64,000 nucleotides of DNA, from the NCBI RefSeq assembly GCF_002002905.1, contig NZ_CP019509.1, positions 3,696,001-3,760,000 on the forward strand. Reading direction: 5' to 3'. This document shows, piece by piece, positions 1 to 8,732 of the stretch. Position 1 is the first letter of the stretch. Each line of letters starts with the position of its first letter. A program made the translations under genes and the position numbers. Under the pieces are notes generated by a model. That model ran no database searches. It was not told where the DNA came from and saw only the letters and a program-made list of their open reading frames with translations. Source of the stretch: Aquaspirillum sp. LM1 (lineage in GTDB: Bacteria; Pseudomonadota; Gammaproteobacteria; Burkholderiales; Aquaspirillaceae).

Positions 1-2013
1 GAAACCGGCACCGTCACCTATTCGCTGTCGGGCACCGACGCCAGCGCTTTCAGCGTGGGCAGCAGCACCGGCGTGGTCACGCTGAATGGCTCGGCCAACT
101 ACGAAACCAAATCCAGTTACAGCCTCTCCGTCATCGCCGCAGACGCCGCCAGCAACACCAGCAGCAAGGCGGTGGCGATCAGTGTCACCAACGTTAACGA
201 AACGCCCACCGCCGCCAACTTCACCAGTGCCGGGCTGACCAGCAGCACCGCCATCACCGGTGCTTCGGTGGGTACACTGGCCGCCGTGGACCCGGATACC
301 GGGGACACCCACACCTTTACCCTGGTGGCCGGCAATGGCAGCAATGACGCCGATAATGGCAAATTCACCGTCACCGGCAACACGCTGAAAGTAGGTGGAA
401 CCGCACTGACCGCTGGCACTTACCAGGTGATGACCCGCGCCACTGATGCTGGCGGGTTGACCGTGGATCAAGCGCAGACCATCACGATTAGCGCTGCCGG
501 CGGTGGCGGCGGTGGCGGCGATCCGACCCCGCCGGACCCGGCGCCGCCGATCACCCCAACTCCCCCAACCCCACCGACAGTACCCACCCCGCCGACGGAA
601 CCGACGACACCCACGGTGCCGACCACGCCCACGGTGCCCACCACGCCGACGGAACCCACCGCGCCAACCACGCCCAGCGTGCCGGTTGACCCAACGCCGA
701 CGACCCCAACCGTGCCAACTCCGCCGGTGACCCCCACCCTTCCGCTAGTCGATGGCGTGGTCATCACCCACTACACCCGCGCCCGCCCGGATGGCGGCAC
801 GGTCAATGCGCTGAATATTCCGGTGATCAGCAGTGAGCGTCAGGACCAGGACAGCAGCAGCCCACAGGCGGATATTGCCCTGGCCGTCAGCCAGGGCCAG
901 ACGCTGCTCAAGGCCGAAGTGCCCACCGGCATTGGCATGGCAGTGGAAGACCTGTCCGACACCCCGTCCCGTCGCACCGATCTGCTGGACGCGATCAAGA
1001 GCCGTACCACCGCGCAACTGACCGACCAGAATCAGATGCTCAAGCTGGGACAAACATTTCTGGCGTCGCTGCCCAGCAGCATTGACCTCTGGGTGCGCAC
1101 CGTGGTGGTCCGCGCTGACTCCAGCCAGGATGCCAGTGGCACACTGGTATTCCGTGACCAGACCGCAGACAGCAACACCGACACCGCCCTGGTGCTGGAC
1201 TTCACCCACTTGCCGACAAACAGCACCGTGGGTCTGGAGAACGTGAACTTTGCTGCCATTGTGGGCAGCGTGTCGGTGACCACCGGCGACGGCAACCAGC
1301 TGCTGGTGGCCGACAGCAAGGCGCAAACCCTCGACCTGGGTGCTGGCAACGACACCGTCTACGCCGGATCGGGCAACGATGTCCTGACCAACACCCGTGG
1401 CAACGACAAACTGTTTGGCCAGGGCGGCAACGACACCCTCAGCGGGGAAAACGGCCAGAACATCCTGCACGGCGGCGCGGACTCCGACACCGCCAAATTC
1501 ACCGGCAAGGCCGACGACTACACCGTGGAAAAACACCATGGCTTCGTCAAGGTGATCAACAAAGCCGACCCAAGCAAGAGCACGCTGGTGATCAATACCG
1601 AAACCCTGCAGTTTGCTGACAACGCACTGAACGTGCAAAACCCACCCGCGCTGAATGCGTTGGCCGGCATGTACCAGCAGGAGCTCGGACGTCAGGCGGA
1701 TATTGATGGCTTTGACTACTTTGGTGAGCTGCAGGCCAAGGGCTACAGCATGGGCAGCATGGCGTTGAACATGATGAAAACCGCTGAAGGCCAGGCGCGC
1801 GGCTGGGCGCTGACCGGCGACCCGGTGAACGACGTGGAAATGCTCTACCAGGCACTGCTGGGGCGTAATTCCGATGCAGGCGGCAAGGCGGCGTGGGTGC
1901 AGTTGCTGAAGTCGGGTTCGGTGTCGCTGGATCAGGTGGCGACGGCGTTTGTTGAGTCGCCGGAGATGAAAACCCACTATATTGGCCCGACAGGATGGGA
2001 TTTTCTGGTGTAA
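1..2013 (+). CDS. RTX/cadherin-like repeat adhesin, C-terminal part (5' end outside window)
   Basis: The frame is open from base 1 and ends at TAA 2011-2013, so about 670 C-terminal residues are present. In order they show two cadherin-like beta-sandwich repeats (about residues 1-165), a Gly run, a Pro/Thr-rich linker (about 175-247), a domain I do not recognise, RTX nonapeptide repeats (GAGNDTVYAGSGND, GQGGNDTLSGENGQN, about 440-505), and two DUF4214-type half repeats (ELGRQADIDGFDYF, ALLGRNSDAGGKAAW) at the C-terminus. RTX repeats bind calcium, and such proteins are usually type I secretion substrates; DUF4214 is common in surface/S-layer-like RTX proteins. No type I transporter gene lies in the window. 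Surface adhesion is inferred from architecture; the true length is unknown. Confidence 0.85.
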   Translation, partial: ETGTVTYSLSGTDASAFSVGSSTGVVTLNGSANYETKSSYSLSVIAADAASNTSSKAVAISVTNVNETPTAANFTSAGLTSSTAITGASVGTLAAVDPDTGDTHTFTLVAGNGSNDADNGKFTVTGNTLKVGGTALTAGTYQVMTRATDAGGLTVDQAQTITISAAGGGGGGGDPTPPDPAPPITPTPPTPPTVPTPPTEPTTPTVPTTPTVPTTPTEPTAPTTPSVPVDPTPTTPTVPTPPVTPTLPLVDGVVITHYTRARPDGGTVNALNIPVISSERQDQDSSSPQADIALAVSQGQTLLKAEVPTGIGMAVEDLSDTPSRRTDLLDAIKSRTTAQLTDQNQMLKLGQTFLASLPSSIDLWVRTVVVRADSSQDASGTLVFRDQTADSNTDTALVLDFTHLPTNSTVGLENVNFAAIVGSVSVTTGDGNQLLVADSKAQTLDLGAGNDTVYAGSGNDVLTNTRGNDKLFGQGGNDTLSGENGQNILHGGADSDTAKFTGKADDYTVEKHHGFVKVINKADPSKSTLVINTETLQFADNALNVQNPPALNALAGMYQQELGRQADIDGFDYFGELQAKGYSMGSMALNMMKTAEGQARGWALTGDPVNDVEMLYQALLGRNSDAGGKAAWVQLLKSGSVSLDQVATAFVESPEMKTHYIGPTGWDFLV

Positions 2014-2039
2014 GCAGGTTGCACCCAGGTGCGCATGGG

Positions 2040-2519
2040 CTACTGGGCAGTAACGTCCGTGTGCACCAACTGCATCAGCAGCCCGATCAATTGGCTTCTT
2101 TCCTCCGCCGTCAACGCCCCACGCAGCCATTCACCCGCATTGGCCACGGTCTCCGCCATGGCCTGTTCAATCAGTGCCTTGCCATCTGTCGTCAGCCGCA
2201 CCGGCTTGATGCGGCGGTCGTCGTCGCGGCATAGCCGGGCAATCAGCCCGCGCGCTTCCAGTTGCGCCATCACCTTGCTCAAGCCCCCGGAGGTGAGCAG
2301 CATCTGCGTCAGCAGTTGCGAGGGGGTCAGGGTGTGTTCCGGTTCGGCATTGCGCAGGGTGGCCAGCAGGTCGAACTCGGCACTGGACAACCCATGCCGG
2401 GCCAGCGTGGGCTGCATGGGTTGCAGCGAGCGGCGATGCGCCCATTGCAGCCAGAGGAACACCGGCACGGTGTGCGGGTCCAGGGAGACATCCCAGTGGT
2501 GGTGTTGCAGGCTATTCAT
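2040..2519 (-). CDS. MarR-family transcriptional regulator
   Basis: A 159-residue protein if it starts at the ATG at 2519 (MNSLQHHHW), which has an AAGG-like ribosome site; an upstream in-frame ATG at 2579 lacks one. The winged-helix region holds LTPSQLLTQMLLTSGGLSKV (recognition helix) and the wing with RDDDRRIKPVRLT, typical of MarR. It is transcribed away from the RND efflux operon beginning at 2825, and local repression of the pump in response to a phenolic or drug ligand is the usual role for such an arrangement. Ligand and operator cannot be read from the sequence. Confidence 0.85.
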   Translation of the reverse strand: MNSLQHHHWDVSLDPHTVPVFLWLQWAHRRSLQPMQPTLARHGLSSAEFDLLATLRNAEPEHTLTPSQLLTQMLLTSGGLSKVMAQLEARGLIARLCRDDDRRIKPVRLTTDGKALIEQAMAETVANAGEWLRGALTAEERSQLIGLLMQLVHTDVTAQ

Positions 2520-2653
2520 CCGTTTGCCTTTTTTGCGGTGGCGTGGCGGCCCCGCCATGCACGACGGTGTGTGCGCCATGTAACATAAAGTAAAACCTCA
2601 CCGGATATCTTGCTGGAAAGATAGTGTCAGCATACCCTTATCCCCTTTGGACA

Positions 2654-2758
2654 CGCTGATTTATTCAGAGCAATCGTTGTTGCCAAACGCAAAACCCAGC
2701 AAAATCAACACCCTGGATTCCTGCTCTCGCGGGAATGACGATTTTTTCAGCGTTTCCC
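2654..2758 (+). repeat. about 105-bp interspersed repeat, copy 1
   Basis: Begins with CGCTGATTTATTCAGA and ends with TTTTTTCAGCGTTTCC, so the ends are short imperfect inverted repeats. The interior contains AGCAAAATCAACACCCTGGA and a degenerate palindrome ending in CGGGAATGACG. Three other copies occur at 16780-16886, 25541-25641 and (inverted) 29081-29184. Here it lies between the marR-like gene and the efflux operon, close to where promoters would be expected. It has no coding capacity; MITE-like spread is an inference. Confidence 0.8.
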
Positions 2759-2824
2759 TTGGCCATCCAACTGAATTCCAACCCGCCGCCAGTCTACCTT
2801 CTGATCCCGACAAAGGAACCCGCC

Positions 2825-3973
2825 ATGACGCTTGTGAAGCGCCGTTTTTGTTCATCCTTATCGTGCCGTCCCTCCCGCACGGCCTGGCTGGCCATGGCCT
2901 GCGCGGGGGCTTTGCTGGCCGGTTGCGGCGAGAAAAAAGCCGATGCCCCGCCGCCGCAAGGCCCCATGCCGGTTACCGTGCTGGAGATGCAGCCGCAAAA
3001 GGCACCGATCCGTGTCGAGGTGATGGGCCAGGCCGAAGGTGCGCGCGAGGCCGAGGTGCGCGCGCGGGTGGGCGGCATTTTGCTCAAGCGCCTGTATCAG
3101 GAAGGCGAGCCGGTGAAGGCCGGGCAGGCGCTGTTCCAGATCGACCGCGCGCCGTATGAAATCGCCGCTGCCGAGGCGCGCGCCCGCGCCGAGCAAACCG
3201 CGCGCGAAGTGGCGCGGCTGAAAGGGCTGGCCGAGGCCAAGGCCGTGGCACAAAAAGACTACGACGACGCGGTGTCAGCCAATACCATGGCCCAGGCGGC
3301 GCTCAGGCAGGCCGAGCTGAATTTGTCGTGGACCACGGTCACCGCGCCGGTGGCCGGGGTGGCCGGGCGGGCGGTGAAATCCGAAGGCAATCTGATTTCC
3401 AGCGCCGACAGCCTGCTGACCTCGGTGCAGCAGCCCAACCCGGCCTGGGTGCGTTTTGCATTGGGCGAGGGCGATCTGGCCAAGTTTCCGGCGCGCCGGG
3501 TGACGGCCAACGCCGTGCAGAGGGTGGAGCTGGTGTTGCCGGATGGCTCGGTGTCTCCCACGCGCGGCAAGCTGAATTTTGTCGCCAGCAATATCGACAC
3601 CACGCTGGGCACGCAGCAGCTGCGCGCCGAGTTTGACAACAGCGAACAGCAGATTCTGCCTGGCCAGTTTGTGCGCGTGCGCCTGGTCACCGGCGAGCGT
3701 GACGGGGTGTTTCTGGTGCCGCAAACCGCCGTGGCGCAGGGTGAGCAGGGTGCGCGGGTGATGACGGTGAGCGCCGACAACAAGGCCACGCCACGCCCGG
3801 TGCAGGCCGGCGAATGGCTGGGCAAGGACTGGGTGATCCTGGGCGGGCTGAAGGCCGGTGACAAGGTGATTATCGACAATCTGATCAAGCTCAAGCCGGG
3901 CATGCCGGTCACCCCGCGCGCGCCGAGCGCAGCAGGCGGCGACAAGCCGGCTGCTGATGGCAAGAAAGGCTGA
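2825..3973 (+). CDS. RND efflux periplasmic adaptor (AcrA/MexA type lipoprotein)
   Basis: A 382-residue membrane-fusion protein. Start chosen at 2825 because of the AAAGGAA ribosome site at 2812-2818. A lipoprotein signal ends in LLAGC (Cys about residue 36), followed by a barrel-sandwich/lipoyl half (MGQAEGAREAEVRARVGGIL), an alpha-hairpin (about 120-175), and beta-barrel and membrane-proximal domains (GQFVRVRLVTGE). It links the inner-membrane pump to the outer-membrane channel. It is first in a three-gene operon, 3 bp before the pump gene. Substrate is unknown; the HAE-1 class typically exports hydrophobic drugs, dyes and detergents. Confidence 0.93.
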   Translation: MTLVKRRFCSSLSCRPSRTAWLAMACAGALLAGCGEKKADAPPPQGPMPVTVLEMQPQKAPIRVEVMGQAEGAREAEVRARVGGILLKRLYQEGEPVKAGQALFQIDRAPYEIAAAEARARAEQTAREVARLKGLAEAKAVAQKDYDDAVSANTMAQAALRQAELNLSWTTVTAPVAGVAGRAVKSEGNLISSADSLLTSVQQPNPAWVRFALGEGDLAKFPARRVTANAVQRVELVLPDGSVSPTRGKLNFVASNIDTTLGTQQLRAEFDNSEQQILPGQFVRVRLVTGERDGVFLVPQTAVAQGEQGARVMTVSADNKATPRPVQAGEWLGKDWVILGGLKAGDKVIIDNLIKLKPGMPVTPRAPSAAGGDKPAADGKKG

Positions 3974-3976
3974 GCC

Positions 3977-6900
3977 ATGGCCAAATTTTTTATTAACCGG
4001 CCAATTTTTGCCTCGGTGATTTCCATCATTATCGTGATTGCCGGGCTGGTGGCCATGCAGGTGCTGCCGATTGCGCAATACCCGCAAATTGCCCCGCCCA
4101 CCGTGGTGATCACCGCCACCTATCCGGGTGCATCGGCAGAAACCCTGTCCAAAACAGTGGCGGCACCGATTGAAGAGCAGCTCAACGGCGTGGAAAACAT
4201 GCTGTATTTCACCTCGTCGGCAGCGGCCAATGGCGTGGTGAGCATCACCGCCACCTTCGAGGTGGGCACCAATGCCGATATGGCGGCGGTGAACGTCAAT
4301 AACCGGGTGAAAGCCGCCGAGCCGCGCCTGCCAGAAACCGTGCGGCGCAATGGCGTGGTGGTGCAAAAGCGCTCCACCGATATTCTGCAGGTGGTGGCGC
4401 TGAAATCCGATGGCGGCAAGTACAACACGTTGTTCTTGTCCAACTACGCCTCGCTGAACATTGTGGATGAACTCAAGCGGGTGAACGGCGTGGGCGATGT
4501 GACGGTGTTTGGCGCGCAGGATTACTCCATGCGCATCTGGCTCAAGCCCGACCGCATGGCCCAGCTGGCGGTCACCACCAGCGAAATTGCCGCCGCCATC
4601 AACGCCCAGAATGCGCAAAACGCCGCAGGCAAGATTGGCCAGGAGCCGGCCCCGAATGACCAGCAACTGGTCTACACCGTGACCGCCAAGGGCCGGCTGC
4701 TGAGCGAGGCAGAATTTGGCAATATCGTCATCCGCGCCAGCGGCCCCGGCGGCGTGCTGCGGCTGAAGGATGTGGCGCGCATCGAGCTGGGGGCCTACAG
4801 CTACGAGCAACGGGTGACACTGGACGGCCAGCCCACCATCGCCATGGGCGTGTTTCTGCAAACCGGGGCCAATGCGCTGGAGGTGGCCGAGCAGGTGCGC
4901 AGCAAGATGCAGGCGCTGCAACAGAAGTTCCCGCCGGGCATGGGCTATGTGATTCCGGTGGACAGCACCCGCTTTGTCACCGCCTCGATCAAGGAGGTCA
5001 CCAACACCCTGATTGAAGCCATGGTGCTGGTGATTGCCGTGGTGTTTTTGTTCCTGCAAAGCTGGCGCGCCACGCTGATTCCGATGGTGGCGGTGCCGAT
5101 TTCGCTGATTGGCACCTTTGCCGGGCTGTGGCTGTTTGGCTTCTCGATCAACACGCTGACCCTGTTTGCCATGGTGCTGGCCATCGGCATTGTGGTGGAT
5201 GACGCCATTGTGGTGCTGGAAAACGTCGAACGGCTGATGGCAGAAGAAAAACTCTCGCCCAAGCAGGCGGCCATCAAGGCCATGCACGAAGTGACCGGCG
5301 CGCTGATTGCCATTGTGCTGGTGCTGTGTGCGGTGTTTGTGCCGGTGGCTTTTCTGGGGGGCATTGCCGGCCAGTTGTACAAGCAGTTTGCCGTGACCGT
5401 GGCGGTGGCGGTGGTGCTTTCCGGCGTGGTGGCGCTGACGCTGACCCCGGCCTTGTGTGCCTTGCTGCTGAAAGCCCAGCACACCGAAAACAAGCTGTTT
5501 GCCCCGTTCAACCGGGCCTTTGACCGGCTGACCACCCGCTACACCGGCACCGTGCGCTTTACCCTGCGCCACGGTGTGGTGGGCGTGCTGGTGTTTGCCG
5601 GGGTGATTGCCATGACCGCCCTGCTGTTCAAGATCACCCCCGGCGGCTTTGTGCCCTCCGAAGACCAGGGCCGGCTGATTTCGGCACTGAGCCTGCCCGA
5701 CGGTGCCACGCTCAAGCGCACCGAAGCCACCGGCGAGCGCATGCGCCAGATGGTAACCAAGGATGAGGCGGTGGAGCACACCTTTATTGTCTCGGGTTTT
5801 GATTTGATCAGCGGCGGCAACAAAACCAACGCCGGCACGGTGTTCGTTACCCTGAAAGACTGGTCAGAGCGCCAGGGCAAGGCGCAGGATCTGGTCGGCA
5901 AGTTCATGGGCTACGGCATGCGCCAGCCAGACGGCATGGCGCTGGTGTTCAATCCGGCACCGATTCAGGGCCTGGGCACCACCGGCGGTTTTGAGGTGTA
6001 TGTGCAAAACCGGGTGGATGGCGACCCGAAAAAGCTGAACGCCGTGCTGGAAGCTTTTATGGACGCGCTGAAGAAACACCCGGAATTCACCCGGATTTCC
6101 ACCTTCTTCCGCCCCACCGTGCCGCAGCTGTTTGTCGAAGTAGACGAGCAAAAAGCCCTGGCGCTGGGCATTGCCATCACGGACGTATACACCACGCTGC
6201 AAAGCACCCTGGGCGCTTACTACGTCAACGACTTCAACAAGGCGGGGCGGGTGTATCGGGTGCAGTTGCAAGCCGAAGCGTCATACCGGATGAAGCCGGA
6301 CGACATCAACCGGCTGTACGTCAAGAGCCAGCTCAGCCAGGCAATGATTCCGCTGTCGGCGATTGCCACGGTGAAAAACGTGGTCGGCCCCGAGCAGGTG
6401 GAGCGCTTCAATGGCTTTATTGCCGCCAAGGTGATGGGCGACAGCAAGCCGGGGGTAAGCTCGGGTCAGGCCATGCAGTTGGTCGAGGACGTGGCTGCGG
6501 CCACGCTGCCGGAGGGCTACAGCATTGCCTGGACCGGCCAGGCTTTCCAGGAAAAGCGCAGCGCCGGCTCGTCGCTGCAAGCCTTTGGTTTTGCCATCAT
6601 CATGGTGTTTTTGATCCTGGCCGCCCAGTATGAAAAATGGTCGCTGCCCATCGCCGTGGTGATGTCGGTGCCGTTTGCGCTGATGGGCGCGCTCACCGCC
6701 ATCTGGCTGCGCGGCATGCCCAACGACATTTACTTCCAGATTGGCCTGGTGGTGCTGATCGGGCTGGCGTCGAAAAACGCCATCCTGATTGTCGAGTTTG
6801 CCGCGCAGAAATACCGCGAAGGCCTGAGCGCCGCCGATGCTGCCATTGAGGCGGCACGGCTGCGCTTGCGGCCCATCATCATGACCTCGCTGGCCTTTGT

Positions 6901-7102
6901 GCTGGGCGTGTTCCCGCTGGTCAAGGCCACCGGGGCCGGCGCTGGCGCACGGCAGTCGATGGGCACCGGGGTGTTTGGCGGCATGCTGGCCGCCACCTTT
7001 ATTGCCACGCTGTTTGTGCCGCTGTTCTTCAAGTGGCTGGAGCGCGGCAAGCAAGTGGATCCGGCGCACATCGACGCCGACGACGAGGAGAAACAGGCAT
7101 GA
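3977..7102 (+). CDS. RND multidrug efflux permease (AcrB/MexB, HAE-1 family)
   Basis: A full-length 1041-residue pump. It starts MAKFFINRPIFASVISIII, the usual HAE-1 N-terminus. TM4 carries the proton-relay pair Asp408-Asp409 in GIVVDDAIVV, and TM10 carries Lys933 in GLASKNAILIV, equivalent to D407/D408 and K940 of AcrB. Two large periplasmic loops follow TM1 and TM7. The stop overlaps the next gene's start (ATGA at 7099-7102), indicating translational coupling. It acts as a proton-driven trimer in the inner membrane. No residue that would abolish function was noticed. Confidence 0.96.
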   Translation: MAKFFINRPIFASVISIIIVIAGLVAMQVLPIAQYPQIAPPTVVITATYPGASAETLSKTVAAPIEEQLNGVENMLYFTSSAAANGVVSITATFEVGTNADMAAVNVNNRVKAAEPRLPETVRRNGVVVQKRSTDILQVVALKSDGGKYNTLFLSNYASLNIVDELKRVNGVGDVTVFGAQDYSMRIWLKPDRMAQLAVTTSEIAAAINAQNAQNAAGKIGQEPAPNDQQLVYTVTAKGRLLSEAEFGNIVIRASGPGGVLRLKDVARIELGAYSYEQRVTLDGQPTIAMGVFLQTGANALEVAEQVRSKMQALQQKFPPGMGYVIPVDSTRFVTASIKEVTNTLIEAMVLVIAVVFLFLQSWRATLIPMVAVPISLIGTFAGLWLFGFSINTLTLFAMVLAIGIVVDDAIVVLENVERLMAEEKLSPKQAAIKAMHEVTGALIAIVLVLCAVFVPVAFLGGIAGQLYKQFAVTVAVAVVLSGVVALTLTPALCALLLKAQHTENKLFAPFNRAFDRLTTRYTGTVRFTLRHGVVGVLVFAGVIAMTALLFKITPGGFVPSEDQGRLISALSLPDGATLKRTEATGERMRQMVTKDEAVEHTFIVSGFDLISGGNKTNAGTVFVTLKDWSERQGKAQDLVGKFMGYGMRQPDGMALVFNPAPIQGLGTTGGFEVYVQNRVDGDPKKLNAVLEAFMDALKKHPEFTRISTFFRPTVPQLFVEVDEQKALALGIAITDVYTTLQSTLGAYYVNDFNKAGRVYRVQLQAEASYRMKPDDINRLYVKSQLSQAMIPLSAIATVKNVVGPEQVERFNGFIAAKVMGDSKPGVSSGQAMQLVEDVAAATLPEGYSIAWTGQAFQEKRSAGSSLQAFGFAIIMVFLILAAQYEKWSLPIAVVMSVPFALMGALTAIWLRGMPNDIYFQIGLVVLIGLASKNAILIVEFAAQKYREGLSAADAAIEAARLRLRPIIMTSLAFVLGVFPLVKATGAGAGARQSMGTGVFGGMLAATFIATLFVPLFFKWLERGKQVDPAHIDADDEEKQA

Positions 7103-8520
7103 TGGCGCGCATTACTCCCCTGGCCGCTGCACTGGCGGTGCTGACCCTGGCGGGCTGCGCCATCGGGCCGGATTACCAGCGCCCCAGCGCCGCGCTGCCG
7201 GCCAGCTTTGATACCAGCGTCGCCGGCAGCACTGGCGCGGCCAGCACCACGGTGGCCGCCGACTGGTGGACGCTGTTCCAGGACCCCACGCTGAATCAGC
7301 TGGTCACGCAGGCGCTGGCGCACAATGCCGACATGCGCCTGTCGGTGGCACGGGTGGAGCAGGCCGACGCCGTGGCCCGTGAAGCCGGCGCGGCATTTTT
7401 GCCGGAAATCGACGGGGGGGCCAGCGCCAGCAAGACCCAGGCCAGCACCCGCACCGCCAGCTATTCGGCCAGCTCGCCACGCCTGCGCACCGCGCGCAGC
7501 GCCACGCTGAGCACCTCCTACGAGCTGGACGTGTGGGGCCGGGTGCGCCGCGCCAATGAATCGGTGCGCGCCAGCCTGCTGGCCAGCCAGTATGCACGCG
7601 ATGCCGTGCGCCTGTCGGTGGCCGGCGTGGTCACCAGCGCTTACCTGGATCTGCGTGCGCTGGATGCCCAGCTGGCGGTGGTGGGCGACACCGTGCGCAC
7701 GCGCGAGGACAGCCAGCGGCTGATGCAGCTGCGGCTAAACGCCGGCCTCAGCTCGCTGGTGGACAGCCAGGCGGCGGATAACGCCCTGCAGGCCGCCCGT
7801 GCCCAGCAGGCCGAGCTGCGCCGCCAGCGTGCGCTGGCCGGCCACCAGCTGGCGCTGCTGAGCGGCCAGCCAGAACTGACCCTGACTGCCGGTGATGTGC
7901 GCCAACTGCCGCTGCCACCGCATCCCCCCGCCGGCCTGCCGGCAAGGTTGATCGAGGCGCGCCCGGATGTGATGCAGGCCGAACAGCAGCTGGTGGCGGC
8001 CAACGCCAATATCGGCGTGGCCAAGGCCGGGTATTTTCCGCGCTTTACCCTCACCGGCAGCACCGGCAGCGAAAGCCAGACCCTGGCCGATTTATTCAGC
8101 GCCGGTGCCGGGGCGTGGTCGCTGGGGATTTCCGCGCTGATGCCGATTCTGGATTTTGGCCGCACCTCGGCACGGGTGGATCAGGCGCGCGCGCTCAATC
8201 AGCAATCGTTGATCAGCTGGCAAAACGCCCTGCAAGTGGCCTACAAAGAGGTGCGCGATGCACTGGTCAGCCTGCGTGAAGATGGCGAAGCCGAGCGCGC
8301 CCAGGCCAGCCGGGTGGCCAACGCCCGTCACACGCTGGGCCTGACCCAGCTGCGCCAGCAAGCCGGCCACGCCAACCTGCTGGACGTGCTGGACAGCCAG
8401 CGCACCTTCAACGACACCCAACTGACACACATCGCCGCCCGCCAGGCGCAGCTGAATGCCAGCGTGGCACTGTTCAAGGCGCTGGGCGGTGGCTGGGAGC
8501 CTGCGCCTTCTGCTCGCTGA
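7099..8520 (+). CDS. RND efflux outer-membrane lipoprotein (NodT/OprM family)
   Basis: A 473-residue channel subunit. The signal peptide ends in the lipobox LAGCAIGPDYQRP, the hallmark N-terminus of OprM/NodT proteins. Two OEP domains follow, with DWWTLFQDPTLNQLV and, near the C-terminus, QRTFNDTQLTHIAARQAQLN. It starts by ATGA overlap with the pump gene (a second ATG directly follows) and completes the tripartite system with the adaptor and pump. It is the last gene of the operon, followed by a strong hairpin at 8527-8566. Confidence 0.95.
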   Translation: MMARITPLAAALAVLTLAGCAIGPDYQRPSAALPASFDTSVAGSTGAASTTVAADWWTLFQDPTLNQLVTQALAHNADMRLSVARVEQADAVAREAGAAFLPEIDGGASASKTQASTRTASYSASSPRLRTARSATLSTSYELDVWGRVRRANESVRASLLASQYARDAVRLSVAGVVTSAYLDLRALDAQLAVVGDTVRTREDSQRLMQLRLNAGLSSLVDSQAADNALQAARAQQAELRRQRALAGHQLALLSGQPELTLTAGDVRQLPLPPHPPAGLPARLIEARPDVMQAEQQLVAANANIGVAKAGYFPRFTLTGSTGSESQTLADLFSAGAGAWSLGISALMPILDFGRTSARVDQARALNQQSLISWQNALQVAYKEVRDALVSLREDGEAERAQASRVANARHTLGLTQLRQQAGHANLLDVLDSQRTFNDTQLTHIAARQAQLNASVALFKALGGGWEPAPSAR

Positions 8521-8526
8521 CACTTT

Positions 8527-8566
8527 CCCGCCCGCCTTGCCCCGACAACACGGAGTAGCGGGCGGG
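8527..8566 (+). terminator. hairpin after efflux operon
   Basis: A perfect 9-bp inverted repeat, CCCGCCCGC (8527-8535) and GCGGGCGGG (8558-8566), lies 6 bp after the stop codon. The loop is 22 nt and there is only a late T-run (about 8585), so it may be an mRNA-stabilising hairpin or a weak terminator. Confidence 0.5.
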
Positions 8567-8732
8567 ACGGCGCAGCAAACCCCTGTTTTTGCATGGGCTT
8601 TTGCTGCGCCGCATCAGCGCCAACTATGCCGTCGCGGCATGGCGTGATGAACAAACAGCATTGGTCAGCCGTTTGCCGGCATGGCTATAGTCCGCTCCCG
8701 TTGTTCCCCATGCCTGACTGGACTTTTCCCCG

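Noticed and set aside
3275-5779. 834-codon open frame on the minus strand opposite the efflux genes
   Set aside because: It is antisense to the adaptor and pump genes, His/Gln-rich with no domain, and arises from codon bias on the other strand.
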